In this document: piece after piece, positions 15,653 to 24,054 of the stretch | Layout: each line of letters starts with the position of its first letter | Position numbering within the stretch: the first letter of the stretch is position 1 | Assembly (NCBI GenBank): GCA_024236415.1 | Contig: JACKKN010000003.1 | Location: 248,001 to 312,000 of the forward strand | DNA: 64,000 nt | Direction: 5' to 3' | Origin: Hyphomicrobiales bacterium | GTDB lineage: Bacteria; Pseudomonadota; Alphaproteobacteria; Rhodospirillales; JACKKN01 | Notes under the pieces: generated by a model | What the model was told of the DNA's origin: nothing | Seen by the model: the letters and a program-made list of their open reading frames with translations, nothing else | The model's database searches: none | Program-made: the position numbers and the translations under genes

Positions 15653-16936
15653 ATGCAGACGCGCTTCACCCCGGAACAGCTCGCCCGGCCCCTGATCCGC
15701 GAGGCCGACGGCATCCTGCGCAAGTGCGTGCACTGCGGCTTCTGCACCGCCACCTGCCCCACCTTCGTCCTGCTGGGCGACGAGCTGGACAGCCCGCGCG
15801 GCCGCATCTACCTGATCAAGGACATGCTGGAGAACGACCGCCCGGCGACGGAGAAGGTGGTGCGCCACCTGGACCGCTGCCTCAGCTGCCTGTCGTGCAC
15901 CACCACCTGCCCCTCGGGGGTGGACTACATGCACCTGATCGACGGCGCCCGGGTGCACGTGGCGCGCAGCTACCGCCGGCCCCTGGGCGACCGCCTGCTG
16001 CGCCGCATGCTGGCCTGGACCGTGCCCTTCCCCAAGCTGTTCCGCCTGTCCCTGGTGGGGGCCAAGCTGGGGCGGCCGTTCAGGGCGCTGATGCCGGGGC
16101 GGCTCAAGGGCATGGTGGCCATGGCGCCGCGCGACCTGCCGTCGCCCTCGCCGGTGGACCGGCCCCAGGTGTTCCCGGCCCAGGGCCGCAAGGTGCGGCG
16201 GGTGGCGCTGATGACCGGCTGCGCCCAGCAGGTCCTGCGCCCGGCCATCAACGAGGCCACGGTGCGCCTGCTGACCCGCCACGGCTGCGAGGTGGTGGTG
16301 CCCGCCGGGGCCGGCTGCTGCGGCGCCCTGGTGCACCACATGGGCGAGGAGGCGGCGGCGCAGCGCGCGGCGCAGGCCAACGTGGCGGCCTGGGAGCGGG
16401 TGGCGGCCGACGGCGGGCTGGACGCCATCGTCGTCAACGCCTCGGGCTGCGGCACCACGGTCAAGGACTACGGCCACCTGCTGAAGGACGATCCGGCCTG
16501 GGCCGACCGGGCGGCGGCCATGGCGGCCCTGGCCCGGGACGTCAGCGAGGTCCTGGCCGGGCTGGACCTGGCGCCGGGCGGGCTGCAGGCGCCGCCGGCG
16601 GTGACCTACCACGCCGCCTGCTCGCTGCAGCACGGGCAGAAGATCACCACCCTGCCCAAGGACCTGCTGCGCGGCGCCGGTTTCACCGTGGCCGAGCCGC
16701 GCGAAGGGCACCTGTGCTGCGGCTCGGCCGGCACCTACAACATGCTGCAGCCGGACCTGGCCGACCGGCTCAAGGCGCGCAAGGTGGCCAACATCGCCGC
16801 CACGGCGCCGCAGGTGGTGGCCACCGGCAACATCGGCTGCCTGGTGCAGCTCTCCGATTCCGTGGGCGTGCCCGTGGTGCACACGGTGGAACTGCTGGAC
16901 TGGGCCACGGGCGGCCCGCGGCCGCACGGGATTTGA
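15653..16936 (+). CDS. glcF: Glycolate oxidase iron-sulfur subunit GlcF
   Basis: This 427-residue iron-sulfur subunit relays electrons from the FAD subunits to quinone. Two [4Fe-4S] ferredoxin motifs are seen near the N terminus (CVHCGFCTATCP, about 24-35; CLSCLSCTTTCP, about 77-88). Two Cys-rich CCG domains follow (GCCGALVHHMG about 222; CCGSAGTYN about 357), typical of GlcF/LldE/HdrB proteins and thought to bind a noncubane or ordinary cluster. The gene closes the glcDEF operon. No terminator is obvious in the 265 bases that follow. Confidence 0.93.
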   Translation: MQTRFTPEQLARPLIREADGILRKCVHCGFCTATCPTFVLLGDELDSPRGRIYLIKDMLENDRPATEKVVRHLDRCLSCLSCTTTCPSGVDYMHLIDGARVHVARSYRRPLGDRLLRRMLAWTVPFPKLFRLSLVGAKLGRPFRALMPGRLKGMVAMAPRDLPSPSPVDRPQVFPAQGRKVRRVALMTGCAQQVLRPAINEATVRLLTRHGCEVVVPAGAGCCGALVHHMGEEAAAQRAAQANVAAWERVAADGGLDAIVVNASGCGTTVKDYGHLLKDDPAWADRAAAMAALARDVSEVLAGLDLAPGGLQAPPAVTYHAACSLQHGQKITTLPKDLLRGAGFTVAEPREGHLCCGSAGTYNMLQPDLADRLKARKVANIAATAPQVVATGNIGCLVQLSDSVGVPVVHTVELLDWATGGPRPHGI

Positions 16937-17036
16937 CCCGGGTCAAGGCATCAACCCCTTGGAATCAAAAGGTAAGGGGGCGGCGCGCCCGACTCTTGCC
17001 GCGCCGCAAAACAGGGCTTGAAACCAAGGCCCTTTC

Positions 17037-17067
17037 GTGACAAACTAAAATATTAGGTTTTTATAAT
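17037..17067 (+). promoter_or_regulatory. Candidate promoter in an AT-rich patch
   Basis: Within a striking AT-rich patch (17040-17085) a consensus -10 TATAAT (17062-17067) is preceded, 19 bases upstream, by GTGACA (17037-17042). It faces the small membrane protein gene at 17202. The long spacer makes the -35 uncertain. Confidence 0.5.
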
Positions 17068-17201
17068 ATATATAAAAAGCGAATTACCGCGTTGAGAGGC
17101 GAGGCAATCGCCCGGCGGTGGGGGTGTTCGCTGGGACCGGACGGGCGTGGCCGCACCGCGCCGGCCGGTCTGGAGACACGAGGGGACCAGGAGCACGTCC
17201 A

Positions 17202-17555
17202 ATGGTTACGCATGCCTTGCGCCGTTTTTGCCTGAAGAACGAATGGGCCCGCAACGCCGCGGTGCTGTTCGGCGCCGCCCTGTTCCTGGGCACGATCTGG
17301 ATCTCCATCGACTACCAGCTCGAGATCCTGCACTGGATCCGCCAGAACATGCTCCTGAACCTGGCCCTGCTGGGCCTGGTCAGCGCCGTCAACCTGACCC
17401 TCATCTTCGGCTCCCTGTTCCTGGGCTTCACCGAATGCCACGTCGAGGACCAGTACCGCGACCACGTGTACCACGGCCGGCGCAGCGGCAATCCCTTCCT
17501 TCCCGGGATCACCCGCTGGATGGACCACATGGGCAACAAGCGCCCCCGCAAGTAG
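17202..17555 (+). CDS. Small two-helix membrane protein of unknown function
   Basis: This 117-residue protein has two predicted transmembrane helices (about residues 17-36, AAVLFGAALFLGTIWISI, and about 49-72, LLNLALLGLVSAVNLTLIFGSLFLG) separated by a short loop. The hydrophilic C terminus contains a His/Asp/Glu-rich stretch (ECHVEDQYRDHVYHG) that could bind metal, and ends in basic residues. The ATG at 17202 lies just after an AGGAG-like site; an earlier in-frame start is less likely. The strong AT-rich promoter upstream suggests a well-expressed single gene. No family is recognised. Confidence 0.6.
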   Translation: MVTHALRRFCLKNEWARNAAVLFGAALFLGTIWISIDYQLEILHWIRQNMLLNLALLGLVSAVNLTLIFGSLFLGFTECHVEDQYRDHVYHGRRSGNPFLPGITRWMDHMGNKRPRK

Positions 17556-17583
17556 TCCCACGCCGCCGCCGGGGCCGGCCCTG

Positions 17584-17628
17584 CGCCACGACCCCCGGCG
17601 CCACGACCCCCGGCGCCACGACCCCTGG
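17584..17628 (+). repeat. 15-bp tandem repeat, three copies
   Basis: CGCCACGACCCCCGG is repeated three times head to tail (17584-17598, 17599-17613 and 17614-17628, the last with one change). It is non-coding and lies between the small membrane protein and the Sel1 gene. Confidence 0.8.
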
Positions 17629-17762
17629 TGCCCCGCACCTTGTTACGCTATCGTGACACCGCCGGTCCGCCATGGCGGGACCGGAGCCGGGCACCGGCGC
17701 CACCAGGCCGCGCGAAAATGACGCGGCGGCGCCGCAACGAGGGGTACGGAACGGGGGACTCC

Positions 17763-18536
17763 ATGGCCAAGCAGCCGTCCATGCCGGGGACAGGGCCAAC
17801 GCGCGCGCGCGGCGCGGCGCGGGCCCTGCTGCTGGCGCTGGCCTGCATGACCGCGATGTCCGCCTGGCCCGGCGCCGCCGGCGCGGCGGATGCGGTGCCG
17901 GCGCCCGAGGGCTACCTCGAATCCCTGTCCTGGTACCGCCGCGCCGCCGAGGCCGGCGACCCCCAGGCCCAGTACCTGCTGGGCCTGCGGCTGGAGACCG
18001 GGCAGCGCGGCGCCGGCGACCCGGCCGCCGCCGCCGGCTGGTACGCCAAGGCCGCCGCCGCCGGCCACGCCGCGGCGCAGCTGCGCCTGGCGCGCCTGCT
18101 CTACGCCGGCCGCGGCGTGGCGCGGGACCTGGCGGCGGCCCGGCGCTGGTACGCCGCCGCCGCCGACCAGGGCCTGGACGAGGCCCGTTTCGCCCACGCC
18201 CTGATGCTGGAGCGCGGCCAGGGCGGGCCCCGCGACGCCGCCGCCGCGGCGCGGGAATACGCCGCCGCCGCCAGCCACGGCCACCTGCCGTCGCGGGTCA
18301 ACCTGGCCGTGCTGCTGGCCCGGGGCGACGGCGTGGCGGCGGACCCGGTGCAGGCCCTGGCCTGGCTGCTGGCCGCCGAGCGCGACGGCCAGCCGGGCAC
18401 CGGCCCCCTGCGCGACCTGCTGTCGGCGGGCCTGGCCGAGGACCAGCGCGCCGCCGCCCGGACCCGCGCCGCGGCCATCCCCCACGCCGCGCCGGCCGCC
18501 CCTGACAGGGACCCCGCAACCACCCCGCCGCGCTAG
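17763..18536 (+). CDS. Exported Sel1-repeat (tetratricopeptide-like) protein
   Basis: This 257-residue protein has a signal peptide (ARALLLALACMTAMSAWPGAAGAADA, cleavage about residue 44) and about four Sel1-like repeats of 36 residues, seen as repeated A.ag...Aq..La.ll..G.g...d...A..wy..AA patterns (AAEAGDPQAQYLLGLRLETG, AAAAGHAAAQLRLARLLYAG, AADQGLDEARFAHALMLERG, AASHGHLPSRVNLAVLLARG). Sel1 proteins form helical scaffolds for protein-protein contacts in the periplasm. The C terminus is Ala/Pro-rich and unstructured. The partner is unknown; the gene is the last before the tRNA. Confidence 0.85.
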   Translation: MAKQPSMPGTGPTRARGAARALLLALACMTAMSAWPGAAGAADAVPAPEGYLESLSWYRRAAEAGDPQAQYLLGLRLETGQRGAGDPAAAAGWYAKAAAAGHAAAQLRLARLLYAGRGVARDLAAARRWYAAAADQGLDEARFAHALMLERGQGGPRDAAAAAREYAAAASHGHLPSRVNLAVLLARGDGVAADPVQALAWLLAAERDGQPGTGPLRDLLSAGLAEDQRAAARTRAAAIPHAAPAAPDRDPATTPPR

Positions 18537-18627
18537 CCCGCCGCAACGCCAGGGGGCCCCTTGACTGGCAGGGGCTTTGGCCGTATACGCACAGGTCCGC
18601 GCCGAACCCGGCGCCCACCCACCCTGG

Positions 18628-18704
18628 GGCGGAGTAGCTCAGCTGGTTAGAGCAGCGGAATCATAATCCGCGTGTCGGGGGTTCGAGTCCCTCCTCCGCT
18701 ACCA
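18628..18704 (+). tRNA. tRNA-Met (CAT), elongator type
   Basis: A complete 77-base cloverleaf with encoded CCA: acceptor GGCGGAG/CTCCGCT (with a G-T at 1-72), D arm GCTC/GAGC, anticodon stem GCGGA/TCCGC with loop ATCATAA giving anticodon CAT, and T arm GGGGG TTCGAGT CCCTC. The D arm and the G1 pair argue against initiator tRNA. An Ile2 (lysidine-modified) identity is less likely, since the sequence matches what I know of alphaproteobacterial elongator Met tRNAs. Confidence 0.92.
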
Positions 18705-18712
18705 TTGAAATC

Positions 18713-18745
18713 AAGGCCTTAGCCGGAAACGGCTGGGGCCTTTTT
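18713..18745 (+). terminator. Rho-independent terminator after tRNA-Met
   Basis: The stem AAGGCC..AGCC/GGCT..GGCCTT (18713-18741) has a GGAAAC loop and is followed by a run of five T. Confidence 0.85.
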
Positions 18746-18749
18746 CGTT

Positions 18750-18773
18750 CCGGGGTAACAGCCGGGGTAACAG
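18750..18773. repeat. 12-bp direct repeat just after the tRNA terminator
   Basis: CCGGGGTAACAG occurs twice in direct tandem (18750-18761, 18762-18773). From memory, similar short repeats are seen beside integrated elements at tRNA genes, but here it is only a possible scar. Confidence 0.5.
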
Positions 18774-18843
18774 GAGCAGGCACATTTGTGCCATTGCCGG
18801 CCGCTCTTGCATGTCGGGTGCCTGCCGTTTTTCTAATGGCGGG

Positions 18844-19851
18844 TTACGGTCCGAATGGGGTGGATGCGACTGTCGGCCCGGGACGAAGCGAAGCGCTGGA
18901 AGTGACCGTGCGCCCGGCGTCCGCAAGGACACCCTGATCGCGGCAGAAGGTTTGGCAGGAATGGCATTGAACGCAATTGTCTGCCAGGAACCGCGGCGGC
19001 CGCCCGTCTTTGCCACTGGGCCGGATGGCCCCAGTCGGGCAGACCCCGATGCAGGCGCCGCAGGCGGTGCACGACGGCGTGAAGGCGACATGGCCGAAAA
19101 GCGCCGCGCCCATGGCGGTGCGGTTCTCTTCCGGCAGGCGGGCCATGGCCGCGTGCAGCAGACGGCGGCGCACCGGCACCCGCTTCTCGGCAAACGTCGA
19201 TGCCGGCGCATCGGCCGCGCAAGCCAGCACGGCCCGTGCCGCCACATCCGCCGACCGTCGACGGAACAGGGAGAAAAGGCCGCGCCGTGACAACTCGGGG
19301 GGGTCGAATTCGAGGCTTTGCCCGTCGAAGACCAACCGGACCCCGTGCGCGGGGTGGAGGTCGGAAAGCCGCGCGTGCGCGGCGCGCAGGGTGGCCACGA
19401 CGTGGCCGTTGTGGCAGTCCGCGCATCCCGTCAGGTCGATTTGCACGCCGTTCTTCAGGGTCAGGGCCAGCAGCGCCATCACCTCGTCGCTGCCCAGGCA
19501 GCCCAGGCAGGGAACACGGGCGTGGGCGTCGGCGGACGGGGTCCGGTCGCATCCCAGGACCGGTCGCGGGTGGCCGGTCAGGCCGTTCAGGGTACGCGCC
19601 AGGGCAAAGGCGGGCGAGTGCAGGGCGGCGGTCGGGCAGACCGCCAGGCAGGCCAGGCAGTCGGTGCAGGCGGAGGCGTCGACATCCAGCCCGGACTCCG
19701 CCCACCGGATGGCGCCGGCGGCACAGGCGTCCAGGCATTTGCGGCAGTCGTTGCGGTTGCTGCGGTGGCGCACGCAGCGGGCAGGGTCGACGGTGACCGC
19801 CGCCTCGGGCGCCAGGGCCTGCAACGCATGGCTGCCAAGGGATGCGATCAT
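18844..19851 (-). CDS. Accessory 4Fe-4S polyferredoxin of the reductase operon
   Basis: This 335-residue protein has four cysteine clusters: a divergent N-terminal set (CVRHRSNRNDCRKCLDAC), CTDCLACLAVCP (about 62-73), CTACGACIGVCP and CVQCHSCQTFC near the C terminus. The middle has extra Cys (PCLGCLG, GCADCHNGH) that may bind metal. No signal or membrane helix is seen, so it is cytoplasmic. It is the last gene of the operon and its start overlaps the stop of the TorD-like gene by four bases. It may supply electrons during maturation, or link the reductase to cytoplasmic donors; neither is proven. It resembles the accessory ferredoxins found beside TorD-type chaperones in some Mo-enzyme operons. 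Confidence 0.8.
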   Translation of the reverse strand: MIASLGSHALQALAPEAAVTVDPARCVRHRSNRNDCRKCLDACAAGAIRWAESGLDVDASACTDCLACLAVCPTAALHSPAFALARTLNGLTGHPRPVLGCDRTPSADAHARVPCLGCLGSDEVMALLALTLKNGVQIDLTGCADCHNGHVVATLRAAHARLSDLHPAHGVRLVFDGQSLEFDPPELSRRGLFSLFRRRSADVAARAVLACAADAPASTFAEKRVPVRRRLLHAAMARLPEENRTAMGAALFGHVAFTPSCTACGACIGVCPTGAIRPSGKDGRPPRFLADNCVQCHSCQTFCRDQGVLADAGRTVTSSASLRPGPTVASTPFGP

Positions 19852-20495
19852 GCGGTCCCGGTCCTTTGGCCAAGTTCCCGGCGGTCCTGCAGGACGACCC
19901 GTTGCGTCAAGTCGGCCAGCCGCCTGTAGAAATCGGTTTCGGCGCCAGCCCGCATGGCATCGGCCAGGCGGCTGATCCAGCGTCCGAGGTGCGCCTCGAC
20001 GAACCGGCGTTTCAGGTTCCGCCGCCGGGCGTGTTCGGCGGCCACCGCCGGCTCCGCCAGGGCCAGGGACAGCAGATAGGCGAACTCCAGCTCCAGCGCC
20101 ACGTGATCGGGCACCTCGTGGATGTCGTCGGCGATCTCGAAACCGCCTTCGCGGTAGAGCGCGAGCACGTTCGCGGTCGACGCACCCATCACGGTGCCGT
20201 CGCCATCCAGATAGATCGAGCCATAGGGCTTCGCGCGGATGTCAAACGGTCCCAGAAACAGGCGCGTGTAATCGAGTGTCAGTTCTTGCAAATCGGTGTC
20301 GCGGAACCCGTCACCCAGGGCCGCCGCGTCGGATTGGAGATCGGGACAGACCCGGGCCGCCGCCTCCTCGAGCTGGCCGAAGACATCCTCCTCGAGGAAG
20401 GCGGCCTCCGGTTGGTAGTAGCAGGCGCTGAGCAGGCGGTAGAGGTCGGCCCGGGCGCGCTCCCGCGGATCAAGACGGTTCGACATTTCGTTCAT
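19848..20495 (-). CDS. TorD/DmsD-family chaperone for the molybdoenzyme
   Basis: This all-alpha protein of 215 residues belongs to the TorD family, which binds the Tat signal of molybdopterin oxidoreductases and aids cofactor loading. The family patterns RADLYRLLSACYYQPE at the N terminus, LTLDYTRLFLGPFDIRAKPYGSIYLD in the middle (the YTRLF..P...PYGS region) and an E..F...L..... helix later are clear. It follows the catalytic and FeS subunit genes and overlaps the accessory ferredoxin gene by four bases. The start is set at the ATG at 20495 downstream of GGTGGGA; a second ATG three codons on is possible. The client is almost certainly the adjacent Tat-exported reductase. Confidence 0.88.
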   Translation of the reverse strand: MNEMSNRLDPRERARADLYRLLSACYYQPEAAFLEEDVFGQLEEAAARVCPDLQSDAAALGDGFRDTDLQELTLDYTRLFLGPFDIRAKPYGSIYLDGDGTVMGASTANVLALYREGGFEIADDIHEVPDHVALELEFAYLLSLALAEPAVAAEHARRRNLKRRFVEAHLGRWISRLADAMRAGAETDFYRRLADLTQRVVLQDRRELGQRTGTA

Positions 20496-20560
20496 GGCGT
20501 CCCACCTGGGATATTGGGAGGACGGAGCCGTGGGCTCCGCCCCCGATTGCGCGGTCAGTG

Positions 20561-21340
20561 TTACATGACGGCCGCTTCGTTGTAGCCGCGGATGTAGAAG
20601 ACGTTGGGCTCCGTACCCTCTTCTTCGCGCAACCGCGACGCCTTTTGCTGTGTCAGGATCTTGGCGATGACACTGTTCGGATCGTTCTGATCGCCAAAGA
20701 TCCGCGCGTCGGCCGGGCAGGCCTCGACACAGGCGGGCAGTTCGCCGGCGGACGTGCGGTGGTAGCAGAAGGTGCACTTCTCGACGACACCCTTGCGGCG
20801 AGCCGGATTGTAGTCGCCCGCCATGAACATGTTGGCGTCCGGCGGCAGGGCGCCCGCCGCCTGCGCGACCTCGGCGCCGCTGGCGGTGCAGCCGGGGATG
20901 GCCGACGACGTGTCGCGCCATTCCGTCTGCGTCTCTAATTCGAAGGGGTTGAAGCTGATGACGCTGTAGGTTTCTCCCAAGTTGCTGGCGTCGTCGAGCT
21001 TCTGGGTGCTGTACGGGCAGGCGCCCTGGCAGGCCAGGCAGCCGATGCAGCGTTCCTCGTTGAACAGCACGATCCCGTCGTCGGTCCTGAACATGGCCTT
21101 CGGCGTCACCGGGCATTCTTCGATGCACGGGGCGTTCGAGCAGTGGTTGCACAGGACCGGCATGGTGACGTACCGGGTCTCGGGGAACGTCCCCTCCGTC
21201 TTCATGGTGAAGTCGGCCCAGTTGTGGCTTTGGCCGTTGGCCCGGGCCTGGGTGTTGTTTTCGTTCTTGCACGCCAGCGCGCAGGCGCCACAGCCGACGC
21301 AGAGGTGAAGGTCAATGACCATTCCAAACTTCTTCGACAT
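20561..21340 (-). CDS. Four-cluster iron-sulfur subunit of molybdopterin oxidoreductase
   Basis: This 259-residue beta subunit of a DMSO-reductase-superfamily complex has four [4Fe-4S] ligand sets: CVGCGACALAC (about 14-24), CNHCSNAPCIEECP (about 64), CIGCLACQGACP (about 97) and CTFCYHRTSAGELPACVEACP split across the C-terminal half. The order and spacing are those of DmsB/PhsB/TtrB/NrfC-type subunits. It would sit on the outer face with the catalytic subunit (co-export by Tat) and pass electrons from the membrane quinol oxidase to molybdenum. An insertion in the middle (about residues 125-180) is longer than in DmsB. It lies 26 bases after the catalytic gene in the same operon. Confidence 0.9.
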   Translation of the reverse strand: MSKKFGMVIDLHLCVGCGACALACKNENNTQARANGQSHNWADFTMKTEGTFPETRYVTMPVLCNHCSNAPCIEECPVTPKAMFRTDDGIVLFNEERCIGCLACQGACPYSTQKLDDASNLGETYSVISFNPFELETQTEWRDTSSAIPGCTASGAEVAQAAGALPPDANMFMAGDYNPARRKGVVEKCTFCYHRTSAGELPACVEACPADARIFGDQNDPNSVIAKILTQQKASRLREEEGTEPNVFYIRGYNEAAVM

Positions 21341-21366
21341 GATACGCTCCTTTCAGCGTTCGGCTG

Positions 21367-23925
21367 TCAGACCTTGGCGAGCTTGACGCGGGAAACGGCG
21401 TGGCGCGCGGTCGAACCGCTGAGCCGGTCGTAGTCGGCCGGAAGCAGTTCGTTGTTGTTGAAACCGCGCGGCAGGTGCTTGGCGTAATCCGCCGCGGCGA
21501 TCCGCCCATAGGCCCAGTGGCCCGCGCCGTAGGTCTTGTTGACCGTACCCGGCCGCACACCTTCCCAGAGCTTGACCTGGATCTTGACGCTCTTTTCGGG
21601 AGAGGTGACCTCGACCCAGTCACCGTCCTTCACGCCCAGGGCGCCGGCGTCCTTCGGGTTGACCTTGAGAACGTCGGCATGGCTGACGTCACCCGGGTCG
21701 ACCTTCCTGAATTCGTAGAACTCGATCAGGTTCTGCGACCGCCCCTCGCGGCTCAGCCGGCTGCGGCTGTCCATGAAGATGAAGGGGAATTCCTTTTCGT
21801 CGCCGTGGTACTTGGCCGGTTCCCAGTGGGGAACGAAGACCTGTTCGCCGCGGCCGGCGTATTGGGTCACCTCCATGACCTTGTCGATGGTGACGTTGTG
21901 GTTCTCGGCGTGCTTGCCCAAAACCTTCTTCAGGGTCTCGCTGAAGAACTCGAACTTCTTGGTTTCGGTCTTGAAGCCCTTCTTCCATAGCTTCTTGAAC
22001 GGGTACTGGTCGGACTGCCAGAGACCCAGTTTCACGTATTCCTTCCAGCCGTTGATCTTCTCGCCGCTGTGGTACTTGTCCGGGTTCCAGAGCTGCTCGG
22101 TCATGACCTTGACGACGATCTCGCCGAACTCGGTCTCGTTGGCGGCGGGCTGTCCGGTTTCCGGATCCTTGATCTCGTTCTGGAAGTAGTCGAACAGGTT
22201 CGGGAAGCCCTTGTCCTTCAGCTTGCGGGCGAGCAGCCAGACGAACTCGGTCTCGTCGGTGCGCACGTCCCAAAGGCGCTTGGCGGACGGTTCCTGCAGG
22301 CCGATGTAGCTGTACCGGTTGTACTTGCTGGGAATCAGGCTCCACCGCTCGAACATGTGGAACGCGGCCGGCAGGACGATGTCGGCGTACTGGCTCATCT
22401 CGGCCGGGTTGGTGGTGACGTGCGCGAAGAAGGGGAGCTTCTCCAGCGCCCGTTCCCAGCGGCTGGCGCCGGTGGCCGAGAACACGAAGTTGTTCCAGTA
22501 GCCGATGGCCACCTTGATCTCGTTCGGGTTCTCGTCAAGGATGCCGTCGGCCGCGCGGTTGGTCACCACGCCGCCGCCCGGCTTCTTGTTCAGGGCCGGG
22601 AACTCGAGCGTGCCGCGCTGGTCGATCTTCTTGTGCTTCAGCCCCTTGGCGGCGACCTCGTCGACATAGGGCTTGAACTTCTCCTTGTGCAGCGGAATGT
22701 GGCTGTAGGGCGTTTTCATCTTCTGCAGCGTGCCGCCCTTGTTGTCGACGGCACCGACCAGGCCGTTCAGGGCATGGGCGGCCATGGCGCCGAAGCCGCC
22801 GCGCGGCTGCATGGCGGCGCCTGGCGCCATCCAGCACATGACGTTCGGGGCCGCCTTGGCAAACCCGGTCGCCACCCGGCGAATCTGGCTGGCGGGCACC
22901 AGGCAGACCGTCTCCGCCCATTCGGGGGTGCGGTCCTTCAGCTCGATGTTCCACCATTTGACGAGGCCGTGGGTCAGCGTCTCCTCGAAGGCCGCTTCGT
23001 CGACCGTGGCGCCGGCCTTGAAGGCGTTGACACCGTCCTTGAAGTCGCCGACGAATTCACGGCTCCACAGTCCCTCGGTGAGGATCACGTGGGCCAGGGC
23101 CAGGGCCAGGGCGCTGTCTTCGCCCGGCTTGACCGGCATCCATTCGTGGGCCTTCGACGCCGTCGCCGACAGGCGGGGGTCGATCGCCACCACGGTCGCC
23201 CGATCGAGCACCTTGCCCCACTGGCGGATGGCGTTGGGAGTCTGCCGGTTCGACGCGATCGGATCGCCGCCGAAACAGATCACGTACTTGGTGTTCTCCA
23301 GGTCGTAGTCCCGGTAGTCCCAGTAGCCTTCCGTGTAGTAGGCGCCGAACTTCTCGGCCTCGGCGCAGATGGCGCTGTGGGAGATGTTGTTCGGCGAACC
23401 GAAGATCTTCGGCAGGGCGTCGTAGATGACGTCGCGGCAGTAGGTGTAACGGCCCCGCATCAGCATGAACTTCTCGGGTTCGCCGTTGCGGCGCAGGTCC
23501 ATCATCTTTTCGGCGATGGTGTCGAGCGCTTCGTCCCAGGTGATCGGGACGAACTTGGGGTCAACACCGCGGCCCTTTTTCGGGTTGGTCCGCTTCATGG
23601 GCACCTTGATGCGGTCGGGGTCGTACATCTGCCGGATCGCGAGATGGCCGCGCGGGCAGACATAGCCGTTGTTGCTCTTGGAAAGGTGGTGGCCGCGGAC
23701 CTTGACCACCCGTCCGTCCTGGACGAAGGCCTCGGCCGGACACCACGAGGTGCAGCCCTGGCAAACGGTCGGCACCCAGTCTCCCTTGGAGGGCGAGGCA
23801 GGCAAAGCCTTGGCCTCCTTCATGGCATTGGTCTGGGCCTTGGCGCGGGGCGCGGTCGCGGTGGTCAGGACAGCGCCACTTGTCACGGCCGACCGCTTAA
23901 TGAAGTCTCTTCGATTGAGTTTCAT
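21367..23925 (-). CDS. Tat-exported molybdopterin oxidoreductase, catalytic subunit (PsrA/PhsA/TtrA-like)
   Basis: This 852-residue catalytic subunit of a complex iron-sulfur molybdoenzyme has the twin-arginine signal NRRDFIKRS at residues 4-12. The [4Fe-4S] site is C55-x2-C58-x3-C62-x27-C90. The likely molybdenum ligand is Cys187 in SHSAICAEAEKFG, as in polysulfide/thiosulfate/tetrathionate-type reductases rather than Ser (DMSO) or Asp (nitrate). The MPT-guanine dinucleotide regions (GGDPIASN, AIDPRLSATASKAHEWMPVKPGED split by a short gap, and a C-terminal beta-barrel) are intact. It is shorter than TtrA (about 1000) and longer than PhsA (about 760). The substrate is uncertain; the context favours a sulfur oxyanion. 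Confidence 0.9.
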   Translation of the reverse strand: MKLNRRDFIKRSAVTSGAVLTTATAPRAKAQTNAMKEAKALPASPSKGDWVPTVCQGCTSWCPAEAFVQDGRVVKVRGHHLSKSNNGYVCPRGHLAIRQMYDPDRIKVPMKRTNPKKGRGVDPKFVPITWDEALDTIAEKMMDLRRNGEPEKFMLMRGRYTYCRDVIYDALPKIFGSPNNISHSAICAEAEKFGAYYTEGYWDYRDYDLENTKYVICFGGDPIASNRQTPNAIRQWGKVLDRATVVAIDPRLSATASKAHEWMPVKPGEDSALALALAHVILTEGLWSREFVGDFKDGVNAFKAGATVDEAAFEETLTHGLVKWWNIELKDRTPEWAETVCLVPASQIRRVATGFAKAAPNVMCWMAPGAAMQPRGGFGAMAAHALNGLVGAVDNKGGTLQKMKTPYSHIPLHKEKFKPYVDEVAAKGLKHKKIDQRGTLEFPALNKKPGGGVVTNRAADGILDENPNEIKVAIGYWNNFVFSATGASRWERALEKLPFFAHVTTNPAEMSQYADIVLPAAFHMFERWSLIPSKYNRYSYIGLQEPSAKRLWDVRTDETEFVWLLARKLKDKGFPNLFDYFQNEIKDPETGQPAANETEFGEIVVKVMTEQLWNPDKYHSGEKINGWKEYVKLGLWQSDQYPFKKLWKKGFKTETKKFEFFSETLKKVLGKHAENHNVTIDKVMEVTQYAGRGEQVFVPHWEPAKYHGDEKEFPFIFMDSRSRLSREGRSQNLIEFYEFRKVDPGDVSHADVLKVNPKDAGALGVKDGDWVEVTSPEKSVKIQVKLWEGVRPGTVNKTYGAGHWAYGRIAAADYAKHLPRGFNNNELLPADYDRLSGSTARHAVSRVKLAKV

Positions 23926-23961
23926 GGCTCGTCTCCTTAAACGATCAGCGGGATTCCGTTT

Positions 23962-24054
23962 TCAGGGATCGGCGTGCCATCCCTGGCAAGGAAAGTCGGT
24001 GAACTTCGGGGGCTCGTTGTGCATGGACGATCCGTCGTTGAGGTTGGCCTTCAT
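23962..24054 (-). CDS. Putative 30-residue small protein inside the reductase operon
   Basis: This short frame reads MKANLNDGSSMHNEPPKFTD, then FPCQGWHADP. Its ATG directly abuts the stop codon of the cytochrome b gene, with an AAGGAG ribosome site four bases upstream formed by the end of that gene, and it stops 36 bases before the catalytic subunit start. The single Cys and the two His residues could bind metal or a cofactor, but no family is recognised. Position and ribosome site make translation plausible; coding status needs conservation or proteomics. Confidence 0.5.
   Translation of the reverse strand: MKANLNDGSSMHNEPPKFTDFPCQGWHADP

Noticed and set aside
15007..17040. Long plus-strand frame across glcE and glcF
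   Set aside because: Third-frame shadow with Arg/Pro/Ala-rich sequence; contradicted by glcE and glcF domains.
17584..17628. CRISPR-like repeat array
   Set aside because: Only three 15-bp units without spacers; a simple tandem repeat.
18628..18704. Initiator (fMet) or Ile2 identity for the CAT tRNA
   Set aside because: G1 pairing and D arm fit the elongator Met type; initiator features are missing. Ile2 cannot be excluded by sequence alone but is less likely.
18705..19250. Integrase gene remnant downstream of tRNA-Met
   Set aside because: The minus-strand frame here gives no integrase motifs; most of it is antisense to the polyferredoxin gene.
22069..23940. 623-codon open frame opposite the molybdenum subunit gene
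   Set aside because: Antisense of a well-defined coding sequence; no motifs, no ribosome site.
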